DNA of 64,000 bases from NCBI GenBank assembly GCA_963693285.1, contig OY848917.1:17531245-17595244 (forward strand), given 5' to 3'. The notes beneath the pieces are model-generated. The model did no database searches and was not told the DNA's origin. It saw nothing but the letters and a program-made list of their open reading frames with translations. Source of the stretch: Xestospongia muta (taxonomy: Eukaryota > Porifera > Demospongiae > Haplosclerida > Petrosiidae). This document shows positions 35,201-50,200 of this stretch, piece by piece. Within the stretch, counting starts at the first letter, position 1, and the number at the start of each line of letters is the position of its first letter. Made by a program: the position numbers and the translations under genes.

Positions 35201-38200
35201 TTGTAATTACACGTCCTTTACTGACTAATTGACACTCCAATCTATGGGTCATAACCTACCTGCACAATTTGCTAGAATTCTAACTACAAAGTCATGATTA
35301 TTTCAAGCATTTCACAAATTGAATCAGTAGTTCATTCCTAGAAGGCATCAATTATCACAAGTGCAGGATTATTATCTATATCATATAGTACATATAAATG
35401 TCCATTGCAATGTAATTAGGTGTCCTTGAATCATGAATGTTAGAGAATGAGAAATAGTTAACAAATACCAGATCAGAGCTACATCCTCTACCAGCCTACA
35501 TATAAACACTTCTCTTGAAGCTATCATGATGATAAATTACCTCATAATTCTCTCAGTAATAATATTGATGACAACTGGTATTTTCAGAAATGATCTTAAT
35601 GATTTGTTTAACATGTTATGCAAGCACGGCTGTCCTGTAATCATTAAGCTTGTTTAGATAGTCCACCATTGGCTGAGTCCAAAAGAACTGAATGTTATCA
35701 TTGGATGAAAGTGCTTTAATAATAGTTTTTTTCAAAACCTTTCTGAAAAACAGAACAGTCAATAAATGGTGCTGTACATTCATTTTGATTTCCTTAAAAA
35801 GTTCATAACTTAAATCGTTAATTTCAAACAAGGCTCCTGTTTATTTGTAGTATCCAATTTCTAGTGTACTCTAATAAGCTGCTTTCATCACCATTATGGC
35901 TATTGTTGATAAACATTCGACAGCAGATACAGCAAGAGCTGAAAAACTCTTTTTGTACTTTTTAAGCAACTCAAAAGGATGTAACCAGTAGCATACCTTA
36001 TTATATTCTGTTCATCCTCATTCAGAGTGATGTTGATATGTGGGTCATGACTTGGTATGTTAGATCTAATTATACCATCATACAATCGGTGGTTAACATA
36101 TTGGTATATAAGTGGGCTTAAATTGGGTGTTCTTTGATTTTAGAGAAGTCACTACAAATCTTAGGTAATTCATTAATTCTAATAGAGTGAAATGTGCTCC
36201 ATAACTTCTCTCTTAAAACACTTATTGAACGACTGGAATGTTCAGTTGACAAACAAGTATAGAAATGTCATTCTAAGGTTTTCATTAAATTATCTGCAAA
36301 AGCATCAAATGAACAGAGCTGATGATTGTTGTTCATTGCCTGAAAACATTCAGTGATCTGTTGCTTGCCTTTCCTACAAAGTTCTGAATCACTGATGTCT
36401 GAATCAGTCAGTATTGACCACATAGCAGCTCTTACCATTCCACTGGCCATTTTAGATTGATCACATGACCGTGTCTAGCATCCACTGCAAATTTGCATTG
36501 CATTTCCAATCCCTCCTCCCTCTCTATTGCCTATGCTTAAAAGTACAGTACATGCACCCTGCAGTATAGATCTACACTGGGCACCACAGCAAGGTTAAGC
36601 ACTTTAGTGCATTTTTATTACTTAAGTATTGTTATATTCAAGGTGAACATGATTGAAAAGAACCTCTCCCAGAAGTCTATCTCTCATTGAATTCTGAACT
36701 ATGCACAGACATCATAGGAGTAGCCACATGGCATGTGACTCCAACATTTGGGAATCATGCTGCCAAAGTTCAAGAAGATAGTTGATCAAACATACCAACT
36801 AAAGAATAGCTTTAAGTTTGTATGTTTGTTGGTCTTCCTTTGTCATTAAATGCTATAAGCCCTTTCACTCAAAACAGTTTTGTAATAGAGATTTTAAATC
36901 AATGGATTCTAGGATAGCTTTTAAATGACCTGAGTCAAGTACCATTACATAAACTTCTGTCATAAGATCTCCTTCACTGAGTAATTGATACTACAATCTA
37001 TGGGTTGTAACCTATCTGTACAATATGTTAGAGTTTTAACTACAAAACCAAGATTATTTCAAGCATTTCACAAATTGAATCAGTAGTTTGTTTCTAGAAG
37101 GCATCAATTATCACAAGTACAGGATTATTATCTATATCATATAGTACATATAAATGTCCATTGTAATGTAAATCAGGTGTCCATGTATCATGAATGTTAG
37201 AGAATGACAAATAGTCAATAAATATCAGATCAGAGCTACATTGTCTACCAGGCTATATCTAAACACTTCTCTTAAAGCTATTGTGATGATAAATTAGCTC
37301 ATAAATACTCCTATAATACCTATGACAGCTGTTATTTTCAGAAATGAACTTTTCTGCCTAGCATATTATGCAAGCATGGCTGTGAGACTTTTAAGAGCAC
37401 AAATGAATATGAATTGCATCCCTTGACTGCTGGCGCAAAGACTTTTATTAACCCTGTGGTATGACAATAGATGTGACTGATAATGCTTGAAGCTTCTAGC
37501 TAGCCTGTTCTTTTGTATTCAAGCATTCTATAGCTTTTAGTCTTCTACTGACAATGCTATTAATTATGCAATCTTTGTAGCTCAAGTCAATGTGTCATTG
37601 TGAAGTCAGTATTTTCAGTACCTAGAAATAACAATCACTTGGATTGTAGAACTAAAACTCTCATGTTTACTGAAGACATAGAATGAATGTGTGACTTTAT
37701 ATCATTAATTTGTATTCATTGACATATGGTGTCAATAACACATTATATATAGTAAGTATTATAAACAGCAATTATTACATTTATGTACTAATATGCCACT
37801 GACCTTGTCTGGAACATTCACTCTCACATCAGCATCTAGAAGGACTTGAACAACCTTATCATGACCTTCATAACATGATATATAGAGAACAGTTTTGCCA
37901 TCCTACATAGCAAAAAAATCAAAATACATGTAATACTGAAAGTTAATTATAAAGCCAATAATCATTACATTTAGACAGTCAATAAAAAGTATATAAAAAA
38001 GATGTCAGAGGCAAAGACATAATCATACTTCAGATATGACAGAAGTATATAGATGATTTATTAATATTTCATAGCAAAATTAAAAATAACTTCTACAATA
38101 ATAAATTTGTTACATTTAGTGTCATTTAAGTATTCAATAATACATAAAATTGATATAACATGAAATGATGTAATGATAAAGACAGCTCATAATAAATTTA

Positions 38201-41200
38201 ATATAACTTGAAATGATTGTAAAGATGTATCTAGTGAAGGTCATTATCTATTAATGTATATATATGGTGTTATGTAATGGATAATTTTTTAATACTATCA
38301 TTCCTACTGTGGTCAGATATTTACATCACCATCACACCATTTTATGAACTTATTATTAATTTTAATGTACTTGTTTACATTGGTTTATTAGAAAACAACT
38401 TTTTTAATAATAATATTACTATCAATTGAGTGTGTGTGTGTGTGTGTGTGAGTAAGCGCTAAAACAGTGAACTAACTGGTAGCCAAATACTCCAAACCCA
38501 TCAGTCATATGGATGTCCTGTCTTTTATTACTAGTAGGTTTGAGATAATTAGAAATGTATCCTCTCCTTATAATGTACCAAGAAACACTTGATTAAGATC
38601 ACTGACCACTGTCTATCTTCCTTCTCATAAATAATAAAGATTAATTCATTTTAAACAAAATGGTGCCTATTGGGAGGTTAATTTCAAATTCTGCAAAATC
38701 ACCATTTTTATTCACTTTAAATAATAAGATGTCCAAAATCAGACACCTCGTTTAATTTAAACATAATTTCAATAAAATAAATCTTTAAAAGCCTTCTAGT
38801 TTTAAACTATTTACTTCATACTTAATATATTTTTTATTTACTTGTATATCATTTAAATATATAAATTATTCACTAGCCAATACTTATCAGAATAATTATA
38901 TAAACATTCCCGAAAATTCCATAAATGCAGACAAGATGATAGAAATATCTCAAACACTACTAAAGTACGAATGGCAGTATAGAAATCCCTACATGGTTGC
39001 CACAATATCAAGGGCATAATGTTTATTTTGTTGCAATAGTTATACTAGTATTTAAGGAAAATGTCCCATTAGAAGTAAACAGATGTTCAACATAACAAAA
39101 AATAAACATAATTTTATATTCATGTACATTCATTTGACTATTATGTAGGGATGTCCATACTGCCATTCCTACTTTGGATTACCTTGACCACCATTCCCAC
39201 ATTAATGAACTTTGCTAAATTTCATTTACTTGTTTGTGTTATTTTTACTTTAATCATAAATTAGCTAAATTATGTTCATAATTATTGTCTTTTGTTTATA
39301 ATTATAGGTTGGATGAGTGTACTCACACATATTATACAACAGAGCATTGCCTTAATTATAATACTTATAAAACAATGTATGCTATAGGGGATACTTTCAA
39401 GCTCCTTGTACATCACTACTTTCATAACTAAAGTGCTCAATATAAGATTTCTAAAAGTGGATACTTCATGTGAAAACATACCTTGCAGTATAAGTGTACT
39501 CTTTTAAAGCCTACTCTCTTGTAGTTATCATGGTCAAAAAGATTAACGAACAAAAACATTGTGTTATCTCTACATAGGCAGTGGTTCAACACCAATTCAT
39601 GTGAATTCATCACAAATGGTGGAACAAGTAACCAACTAACCAACTTAACTAGGTAAAAAGCAAATATAAATCACAAAACAACGATAAAAAACCTTTGTGG
39701 GCGTGAGGGGGCAACCAGATGCAGCCATACATCAAAGAAAATTAATTGCTTTGAATCACCAGACTGATAAAATATGCTAAATATAAGTACAAATACTTAT
39801 ATTGAGACTCAGAAAAATTATTGAGGCTTATGACTATTCTATTAAGTTAACATCATATCAAAGTAGAACATGTAGCTTTTTATGTCATTTCACTTATAAA
39901 AAATCATGTCTGTACTTCCATGTAAGTCTCATTATATTATTCACAAGTATACAACAATAACTAACATTATGCATTAAAACTAAATAATACGTAGGAATTC
40001 AATATGTGGTATTGGAATATTCAAGATTAGTGTGATCAAGAAGAATGACCTCTCTCAGAAGTCTTTCGTTGTATTTTGAATCATGTGACAGACATCATGG
40101 GAATGACCATGTGACACATGTCTCCAATAACTGGGAATCATGTGTTACAAAGGTTCAAGAAGATAGCTGATCAAACATATCAAACAAAAACTATATGTTT
40201 TTATTTTGTATGTCTGTTGGTTTTCTTTTGTTGTTAAATTCTGAGCTCTTGTACTCTTAACAGTTTCATAATAGAGAGTTTAAATCAATGGACTCTAGGA
40301 TAACTTTTCAATGACTTGAGTTGAGTATCATTACATAAACTTTGTAATTACACATCCTTCACTGACTAATTGACACTTCAATCTATGTGTTGTAAGCTAT
40401 TTGCACAATTTGCTAGAACTCTAACTACAAAGCCATGATTATTTCAAGCATTTCACAAATTGAATCAGTAGTTCATTCCTAGAAGGCATCAATTATCACA
40501 AGTGCAGGATTATTATCTATATCATATAATACATACAATGTCCATTGTAATGTAAATCAGGTGTCCTTGAATCATGACTGTTAGAGAATGAGAAATAGTT
40601 AACAAATACCAGATCAGAGCTACATCCTCTACCAGCCTATATCTAAACACTTCTCTTGAAGCTATCATGGTGATAAATTACCTCATAATTCTCTCAGTAA
40701 TAATATTGATGGCAACTGGTATTTTCAGAAATGATCTTAATGATCTGTTTAACATGTTATGCAAGCACGGCTGTCCTGTAATCATTAAGCTTGTTTAGAT
40801 AGTCCACCATTGGCTGAGTCCAAAAGAACAGAATGTTATCATTGGATGAAAGTGCTTTAATAATAGTTTTTTTTCAAAACCTTTCTGAAAAACAGAACAG
40901 TAAAAAAATGGTGCTGTACATTCATTTTGATTTCCTTAAAAAGTTCATAACTTAAATCGTTAATTTCAAACAAGGCTCCTGTTTATTTGTAGTATCCAAT
41001 TTCTAGTGTACTCTAATAACCTGCTTTCATCACCATTATGGCTATCGTTGATAAACATTCGACAGCAGACACAGCAAGAGCTGAAAAACTCTTTTTGTAC
41101 TTTTTAAGCAACATGAAAGGATGTAACCAGTAGCATACCTTATTATATTCTATTCATCCTCATTCAGAGTGATGTTGATATGTGGGTCATGACTTGGTAT

Positions 41201-44200
41201 GCTAGATCTAATTATACCATCATACAATCGGTGGTTAACATATTGGTATATAAGTGGGCTTAAATTGGGTGTTCTTTGATTTTAGAGAAGTCACTACAAA
41301 TCTTAGGTAATTCATTAATTCTAATAGAGTGAAATGTGCTCCATAGCTTCTCTCTTCAAAACACTTATTGAACGACTGGAATGTTCAGTTGACAAACAAG
41401 TATAGAAATGTCGTTCTAAGGTTTTCATTAAAGTATCTGCAAAAGTATCAAATGAACAGACCTGATGATTGTTGTTCATTGCCTGAAAACATTCAGTGAT
41501 CTGTTGCTTGCTTTTCCTACAGTGTTCTGAATCACTGATGTCTGAATCAGTCAGTACAGTATTGACCACATAGCAGCTCTTACCATTCCACTGGCCATTT
41601 TAGATTGATCATATGACCGTGTCTAGCATCCACCGCAAATTTGCATTGCATTTTCAATCCCTCCTCCCTCTCTATTGCCTATGCTTAAAAGTATAGTACA
41701 TGCACCCTGCAGTATAGATCTACACTGGACACTACAGCAAGGTTAAGCACTTTAGTGCATTTTCATTACTTAAGTATTGTTATATTCAAGGTGAATATGA
41801 TTGAAAAGAAGAACCTTTCCCAGAAGTCTATCTCTCATTGAATTCTGAACTATGCACAGACATCATAGGAGTAGCCACATGGCATGTGACTCCAACATTT
41901 GGGAAATCATGCTGCCAAAGTTCAAGAAGATAGCTGATCAAACATACCAACTAAAGAATAGCTTTAAGTTTGTATGTTTGTTGGTCTTCTTTTGTCATTA
42001 AATGCTATGAGCCCTTTCACTCAAAACAGTTTTGTAATAGAGATTTTAAATCAATGGATTCTAGGATAGCTTTTAAATGACCTGAGTCAAGTACCATTAC
42101 ATAAACTTCTGTCATAAGATCTCCTTCACTGAGTAATTGATACTACAATCTATGGGTTGTAACCTATCTGTACAATATGTTAGAATTTTAACTACAAAGT
42201 CATGATTATTTCAAGCATTTCACAAATTGAATCAGTAGTTCGTTCCTTGAAGGCATCAATTATCACAAGTGCAGGATTATTATCTATATCATATAATACA
42301 TATAAATGTCCATTGTAATGTAAATCAGGTGTCCATGTATCGTGAATGTTAGAGAATGACAAATAGTCAATAAATATCAGATCAGAGCTACATTGTCTAC
42401 CAGGCTATATCTAAACACTTCTCTTAAAGCTATTGTGATGATAAATTAGCTCATAAATACTCCTGGTAATAATACCTATGACAGCTGTTATTTTCAGAAA
42501 TGAACTTTTCTGCCTAGCATATTATGCAAGCATGGCTGTGAGACTTTTAAGAGCACAAATGAATATGAATTGCATCCCTTGACTGCAGGCACATATAGCA
42601 AGCAAAGACTTTTATTAACCCTGTGGTATGACTATAGATGTGACTGATAATGCTTGAAGCTTCTAGCTAGCCTGTTCTTTTGTATTCAAGCATTCTATAG
42701 CTTTTAGTCTTCTACTGACACTGCTATTAATTATGCAATCTTTGTAGCTCAAGTCAATGTTTCATTGTGAAGTCAGTATTTTCAGTACCTAGAAATAACA
42801 ATCACTTGGATTGTAGAACTAAAACTCTCATGTTTACTGAAGACATAGAATGAATGTGTGACTTTATATCATTACTTTGTATTCATCAAAATATAGTGTC
42901 AATAACACATTACATATAGTAAGTATTATAAACAGCAATTATTACATTTATGTACTAATATGCCACTGACCTTGTCTGGAACATTCACTTTCACACCAGC
43001 ATCTAGAAGGACTTGAACAACCTTATCATGACCTTTATAACATGATATATAGAGAACAGTTTTGCCATCCTACATAGCAAAAAAATCAAAAAACATGTAA
43101 TACTGAAAGTTAATTATAAAGCCAATAATCATTACATTTAGACAGTCAATAAGTCAGGCAAAAGACATAATCATACTTCAGATATGACAGAAGTATATAG
43201 ATGATTTATTAATATTTCATAGCAAAATTAAAAATAACTTCTACAATAATAAATTTGTTACATTTAGTGTCATTTAAGTATTCAATAATACATAAAATTG
43301 ATATAACATGAAATGATGTAATGATAAAGACAGCTCATAATAAATTTAATATAACTTGAAATGATTGTAAAGATATATCTAGTGAAGGTCATTATCTATT
43401 AATGTATATATATGGTGTTATGTAATGGATAATATTTTAATACTACCATTCCTACTGTGGTCAGATATTTACATAACCATCACACCATTTTATGAACTTA
43501 TTATTAATTTTAATGTACTTGTTTACATTGCTTTATTAGAAAACAACTTTTTTAATAATAATATTACTATCAATTGAGTGTGTGTGTGTGTGTGTGTGTG
43601 TGCGTGTGTGTAAGCGCTAAAACAGTGAACTAACTGGTAGCCAAATACTCCAAACCCATCAGTCACATGGATGTCCTGTCTTTTATTACTAGTAGGTTTG
43701 AGATAAATAGAAATGTATCCTCTCCTTATAATGCACCAACAAACACTTGATTAAGATCACTGACCACTCTCTATCTTCCCTCTCATAAATAATAAAGATT
43801 AATTCATTTTAAACAAAATGGTGCCTATTGGGAGGTTAATTTCAAATTCTGCAAAATCACTATTTTTATTCACTTAAAATAATAAGATATCCAAAATCAG
43901 ACACCTCATTTAATTTAAACATAATTTCAATGAAATAAATCTTTAAAAGCCTTCTAGTTTTAAACCATTTACTTTATATTTAATATATTTTTTATTTACT
44001 TGTATATCATTTAAATACATAAATTATTCACTAGCCAATACTTATCAGAATAATTACATAAACATTCCCAAAAATTCCATAAATGCAGACAAGATGAAAC
44101 ATCTCCTAACGTAGGAATGGCAGTAAGGAAATCCCTACATGGTTGCCACAATATCAAGGGCATAATGTTTATTTTGTTGCAATAGTTGTACTAGTATTTA

Positions 44201-47200
44201 AGGAAAATGTCCCATTAGAAGTAAACAGATGTTCAACATAACAAAAAATAAACATAATTTTATATTCATGTACATTCATTTGACTATTATGTAGGGATGT
44301 CCATACTGCCATTCCTACTTTGGATTTCCTTGACCACCATTCCCACATTAATGAACTTTGCTAAATTTCATTTACTTGTTTGTGTTATTTTTACTTTAAT
44401 CATAAATTAGCTAAATTATGTTCATAATTATTGTCTTTTGTTTATAATTATAGGTTGGATGAGTGTACTCACACATATTATACAACAGAGCATTGCTATA
44501 ATTATAATACTTATAAAACAATGTATGCTACAGGGGATACTTTCAAGCTCCTTGTACATCACTACTTTCATAACTAAAGTGCTCAATATAAGATTTCTAA
44601 AAGTGGATACTTCATGTGAAAACATACCTTGCAGTGTAAGTGTACTCTTTTAAAGCCTACTCTCTTGTAGTTATCATGGTCAAAAAGATTAAAGAACAAA
44701 AAACATTGTGTTATCTCTACATAGGCAGTGCTTCAACATCTATTCATGTAAATTCATTAGGACAAATGGTGGAACAAGTAACCAACTAACCAACTTAACT
44801 AGGTAAAAAAGCAAATATAAATTACAATACAGAGATAAAAAAACCTTAGTGGGGGAGAGGGGTGGCAAAGCAGTTGCAGCCATATATCAAAACAATTAAT
44901 TGCCTTGAATCACCCAACTGATAAAATATGCTAAATATAACTACAAATATTTACATTGAGACTCAGAAAAATTATTGAGGCTTATGACTATTCTATTAAG
45001 CAAACATCATATCAAAATAGAACATGTAGCTTTTTATGTCATTTCACTTATAAAAGATCATGTCTGTACTACCACATAAGTCTCATTATATTATTCACAA
45101 GCATACAACAATAACCAACATAATCTCTATATGACAATTATTACATCAGACAAACTGTAGCTCTTCAACAGTCTGCACATCATATATTTCATTTTCAATT
45201 TTTCTTGTAATAGTAAAAAAATAATGCTTATTTCAGGAAAAGAAGTTACATATTATTATATTTAGTTATACTGTTTTCTCATATAACCTATGTACATGAA
45301 CACTTACTCTGTTGACAAGGTCTAGATTGGCTCCTTTTTCTGCTAAAATAAAAACAACATCTTTGTGTCCATTCTTTGCTGCTAACATGACTGGAGTAGA
45401 TCCCTCCTAAATATATTATAATAACCACATTAACATGAACCGAGAGAACATATCATAGCATTGCATATTATCTATATCAACACTGCTATATATGAGTACA
45501 CCAGTAACATTATAAACCTATATAACAGTATATCTACTCATATAAAATATGAATCCATTCACCCTTAACAATTAGCAAAACTTTACAAAATATTATTTTA
45601 TTAGCATACACGAACTTTAACAACAATGTCAACAATACAAATAATACTGATATGTACATAAATAAATGTAGTTATTACATATAAGATATATTTTGCACAA
45701 ATATCAGCAAATTTTAATGACTGATTCAAATAACAAGTAATAACGTGTAGAAATAAATTGAACAATTGAAAAAATTGCTTCAATACACACTTTGAATTTA
45801 CATTACAATATATCACACTTACCAACTATTATATTGTAAAGGACACATTCAGATAAGAATTAATGACAGCATCATGAATGTGAAAACAAAAACAATAGAG
45901 TGAACAAAATGGCAAAATTGGATTCAATATACTTAGAATTTACATTACAATATAACACATTTACCTTCTATTATATTGTAAAGGATACAATCAGATGACA
46001 AATAATAACAGAACCATAAACGTGGAAACAAAAAAAACAATAGAGTGAACAAAATGACAAAATTACATTCAATATATTGAGAAATTACATTACAATATGT
46101 CACACTTACCGGCTATTATATCATAAAGGACACATACAGATGAGAAGTATTGACAGCAAAATAAATGTGAAAATAAAACGTGATAAAATGAAAAAAATTA
46201 CAAAATTGCATTCAATATACTTAGAATTTACATTACAATATATCACACTTACCAGCTATTATATTGTAAAGGATAAAATCAGATGAGAAATAATAACAGA
46301 ACCATAAATGTAGAAACAAAAAAAACAATAGAGTGAACAAAATGACAAAATTGCATTCAATATATTTAGAATTTACATCACAATATGTCACACTTACCGG
46401 CTATTATATCATAAAGAACACATTCAGATGAAAAGTAATGACAGCAACATAAATGTGGAAATAAAAAGTGATAAAGTGAAGAAAAATTAATGACAAAATT
46501 GCATTCAATAACCCTTAAAATTTACAATACAATATATCACACTTACCCCCTATTATATTGTAAAGGACACAATCAGATGAGAAATAATAACAGAACCATA
46601 AATGTGGAAACAAAAAACAATAGAGTGAACAAAATGACAAAATTGTATTCAATATATTGAGAATTTACATTACAATATGTCACACTTACCGGCTATTATA
46701 TCATAAAGAACACATTCAGATGAAAAGTAATGACAGCAACATAAATGTGGAAATAAAAAGTGATAAAGTGAAGAAAAATTAATGACAAAATTGCATTCAA
46801 TAACCCTTAAAATTTACAATACAATATATCACACTTACCCCCTATTATATTGTAAAGGACACAATCAGATGACAAATAATAACAGAACCATAAATGTGGA
46901 AACAAAAAAACCAATAGAGTGAACAAAATGGCAAAATTGCATTCAATATACTTAGAATTTACATTACAATATAAAACATTTACCTTCTATTATATTGCAA
47001 ATGATAAAATCAGATGAAAAATAATAACAGAACCATAAATGTGGAAACAAAAAACAATAGAGTGAACAAAATGACAAAATTGTATTCAATATATTGAGAA
47101 TTTACATTACAATATGTCACACTTACCCGCTATTATATCATAAAACACATTCAGATGAGAAGTAATGACAGCAACATAAATGTGAAAATAAAAAGTGATA

Positions 47201-50200
47201 AAGTGAAGAAAAATTAATGACAAAATTGCATTCAATACACTTAGAATTTACATTACAATATATCACACTTATTAACTATTATATTGTAAAGGACACAATC
47301 AGATGACAAATAATAACAGAACCATAAATGTGGAAACAAAAAACAATAGAGTGAACAAAATGACAAAACTGCATTCAATATATTTAGAATTTACATTACA
47401 ATAAATCACACTTACCAGCTATTATATCATAAAGGACACATTCAGATGAGAAATAATAACAGAACCATAAATGTGGAAATAAAAAAAACAATAGAGTAAA
47501 CAAATGGCAAAATTGCATTCAATATACTTAGAATTTAGATTACAAAATATCACACTTACCCGCTATTATATTGTAAAGGACACAATCAGATGACAAATAA
47601 TAACAGAACCATAAATGTGGAAACAAAAAAAACCAATAGAGTGAACAAAATGGCAAAATTGCATTCAATATACTTAGAATTTACATTACAATATAAAACA
47701 TTTACCTTCTATTATATTGTAAATGATAAAATCAGATGAAAAAAATAATAACAGAACCATAAATGTGGAAACAAAAAACAATAGAGTGAACAAAATGACA
47801 AAATTGTATTCAATATATTGAGAATTTACATTACAATATGTCACACTTACCCGCTATTATATCATAAAAACACATTCAGATGAGAAGTAATGACAGCAAC
47901 ATAAATGTGAAAATAAAAAGTGATAAAGTGAAGAAAAATTAATGGCAAAATTGCATTCAATATACTTAGAATTTACATTACAATATAACACATTTACCTT
48001 CTATTATATTGTAAAGGATACAATCAGATGACAAATAATAACAGAACCATAAACGTGGAAACAAAAAAAACAATAGAGTGAACAAAATGACAAAATTACA
48101 TTCAATATATTGAGAAATTACATTACAATATGTCACACTTACCGGCTATTATATCATAAAGGACACATACAGATGAGAAGTATTGACAGCAAAATAAATG
48201 TGAAAATAAAACGTGATAAAATGAAAAAAATTACAAAATTGCATTCAATATACTTAGAATTTACATTACAATATATCACACTTACCAGCTATTATATTGT
48301 AAAGGATAAAATCAGATGAGAAATAATAACAGAACCATAAATGTAGAAACAAAAAAAACAATAGAGTGAACAAAATGACAAAATTGCATTCAATATATTT
48401 AGAATTTACATCACAATATGTCACACTTACCGGCTATTATATCATAAAGAACACATTCAGATGAAAAGTAATGACAGCAACATAAATGTGGAAATAAAAA
48501 GTGATAAAGTGAAGAAAAATTAATGACAAAATTGCATTCAATAACCCTTAAAATTTACAATACAATATATCACACTTACCCCCTATTATATTGTAAAGGA
48601 CACAATCAGATGAGAAATAATAACAGAACCATAAATGTGGAAACAAAAAACAATAGAGTGAACAAAATGACAAAATTGTATTCAATATATTGAGAATTTA
48701 CATTACAATATGTCACACTTACCGGCTATTATATCATAAAGGACACATTCAGATGAAAAGTAATGACAGCAACATAAATGTGGAAATAAAAAGTGATAAA
48801 GTGAAGAAAAATTAATGACAAAATTGCATTCAATAACCCTTAAAATTTACAATACAATATATCACACTTACCCCCTATTATATTGTAAAGGACACAATCA
48901 GATGACAAATAATAACAGAACCATAAATGTGGAAACAAAAAAACCAATAGAGTGAACAAAATGGCAAAATTGCATTCAATATACTTAGAATTTACATTAC
49001 AATATAAAACATTTACCTTCTATTATATTGCAAATGATAAAATCAGATGAAAAATAATAACAGAACCATAAATGTGGAAACAAAAAACAATAGAGTGAAC
49101 AAAATGACAAAATTGTATTCAATATATTGAGAATTTACATTACAATATGTCACACTTACCCGCTATTATATCATAAAACACATTCAGATGAGAAGTAATG
49201 ACAGCAACATAAATGTGAAAATAAAAAGTGATAAAGTGAAGAAAAATTAATGACAAAATTGCATTCAATACACTTAGAATTTACATTACAATATATCACA
49301 CTTATTAACTATTATATTGTAAAGGACACAATCAGATGACAAATAATAACAGAACCATAAATGTGGAAACAAAAAACAATAGAGTGAACAAAATGACAAA
49401 ACTGCATTCAATATATTTAGAATTTACATTACAATAAATCACACTTACCAGCTATTATATCATAAAGGACACATTCAGATGAGAAATAATAACAGAACCA
49501 TAAATGTGGAAATAAAAAAAAACAATAGAGTAAACAAATGGCAAAATTGCATTCAATATACTTAGAATTTACATTACAAAATATCACACTTACCCGCTAT
49601 TATATTGTAAAGGACACAATCAGATGACAAATAATAACAGAACCATAAATGTGGAAACAAAAAAAACCAATAGAGTGAACAAAATGGCAAAATTGCATTC
49701 AATATACTTAGAATTTACATTACAATATAAAACATTTACCTTCTATTATATTGTAAATGATAAAATCAGATGAAAAATAATAACAGAACCATAAATGTGG
49801 AAACAAAAAACAATAGAGTGAACAAAATGACAAAATTGTATTCAATATATTGAGAATTTACATTACAATATGTCACACTTACCCGCTATTATATCATAAA
49901 AACACATTCAGATGAGAAGTAATGACAGCAACATAAATGTGAAAATAAAAAGTGATAAAGTGAAGAAAAATTAATGACAAAATTGCATTCAATACACTTA
50001 GAATTTACATTACAATATATCACACTTATTAACTATTATATTGTAAAGGAAACAATCAGATGACAAATAATAACAGAACCATAAATGTGGAAACAAAAAA
50101 CAATAGAGTGAACAAAATGACAAAATTGCATTCAATATATTTAGAATTTACATTACAATAAATCACACTTACCAGCTATTATATCATAAAGGACACATTC

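Larger units (their letters stand above)
34836..39972. repeat. Segmental duplication, unit 1 (about 5.14 kb)
   Basis: Matches 39973-45115 along its whole length with small indels. It starts at ATTAAAACTAAATAATAC, which recurs at 39973. It contains the LTR-like repeats, a decayed coding region, one ankyrin exon, a GT microsatellite and a foldback. The two units are adjacent and in the same orientation. Confidence 0.9.
39973..45115. repeat. Segmental duplication, unit 2 (about 5.14 kb)
   Basis: Second copy of 34836-39972. The right end is near CAATAACCAACATAATC, matching CAATAACTAACATTATG at the unit 1/2 junction. Confidence 0.9.

Noticed and set aside
39437..39643. Minus-strand open frame (MVSWLLVPPF) in unit 1
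   Set aside because: Not preserved in unit 2, which argues against coding.
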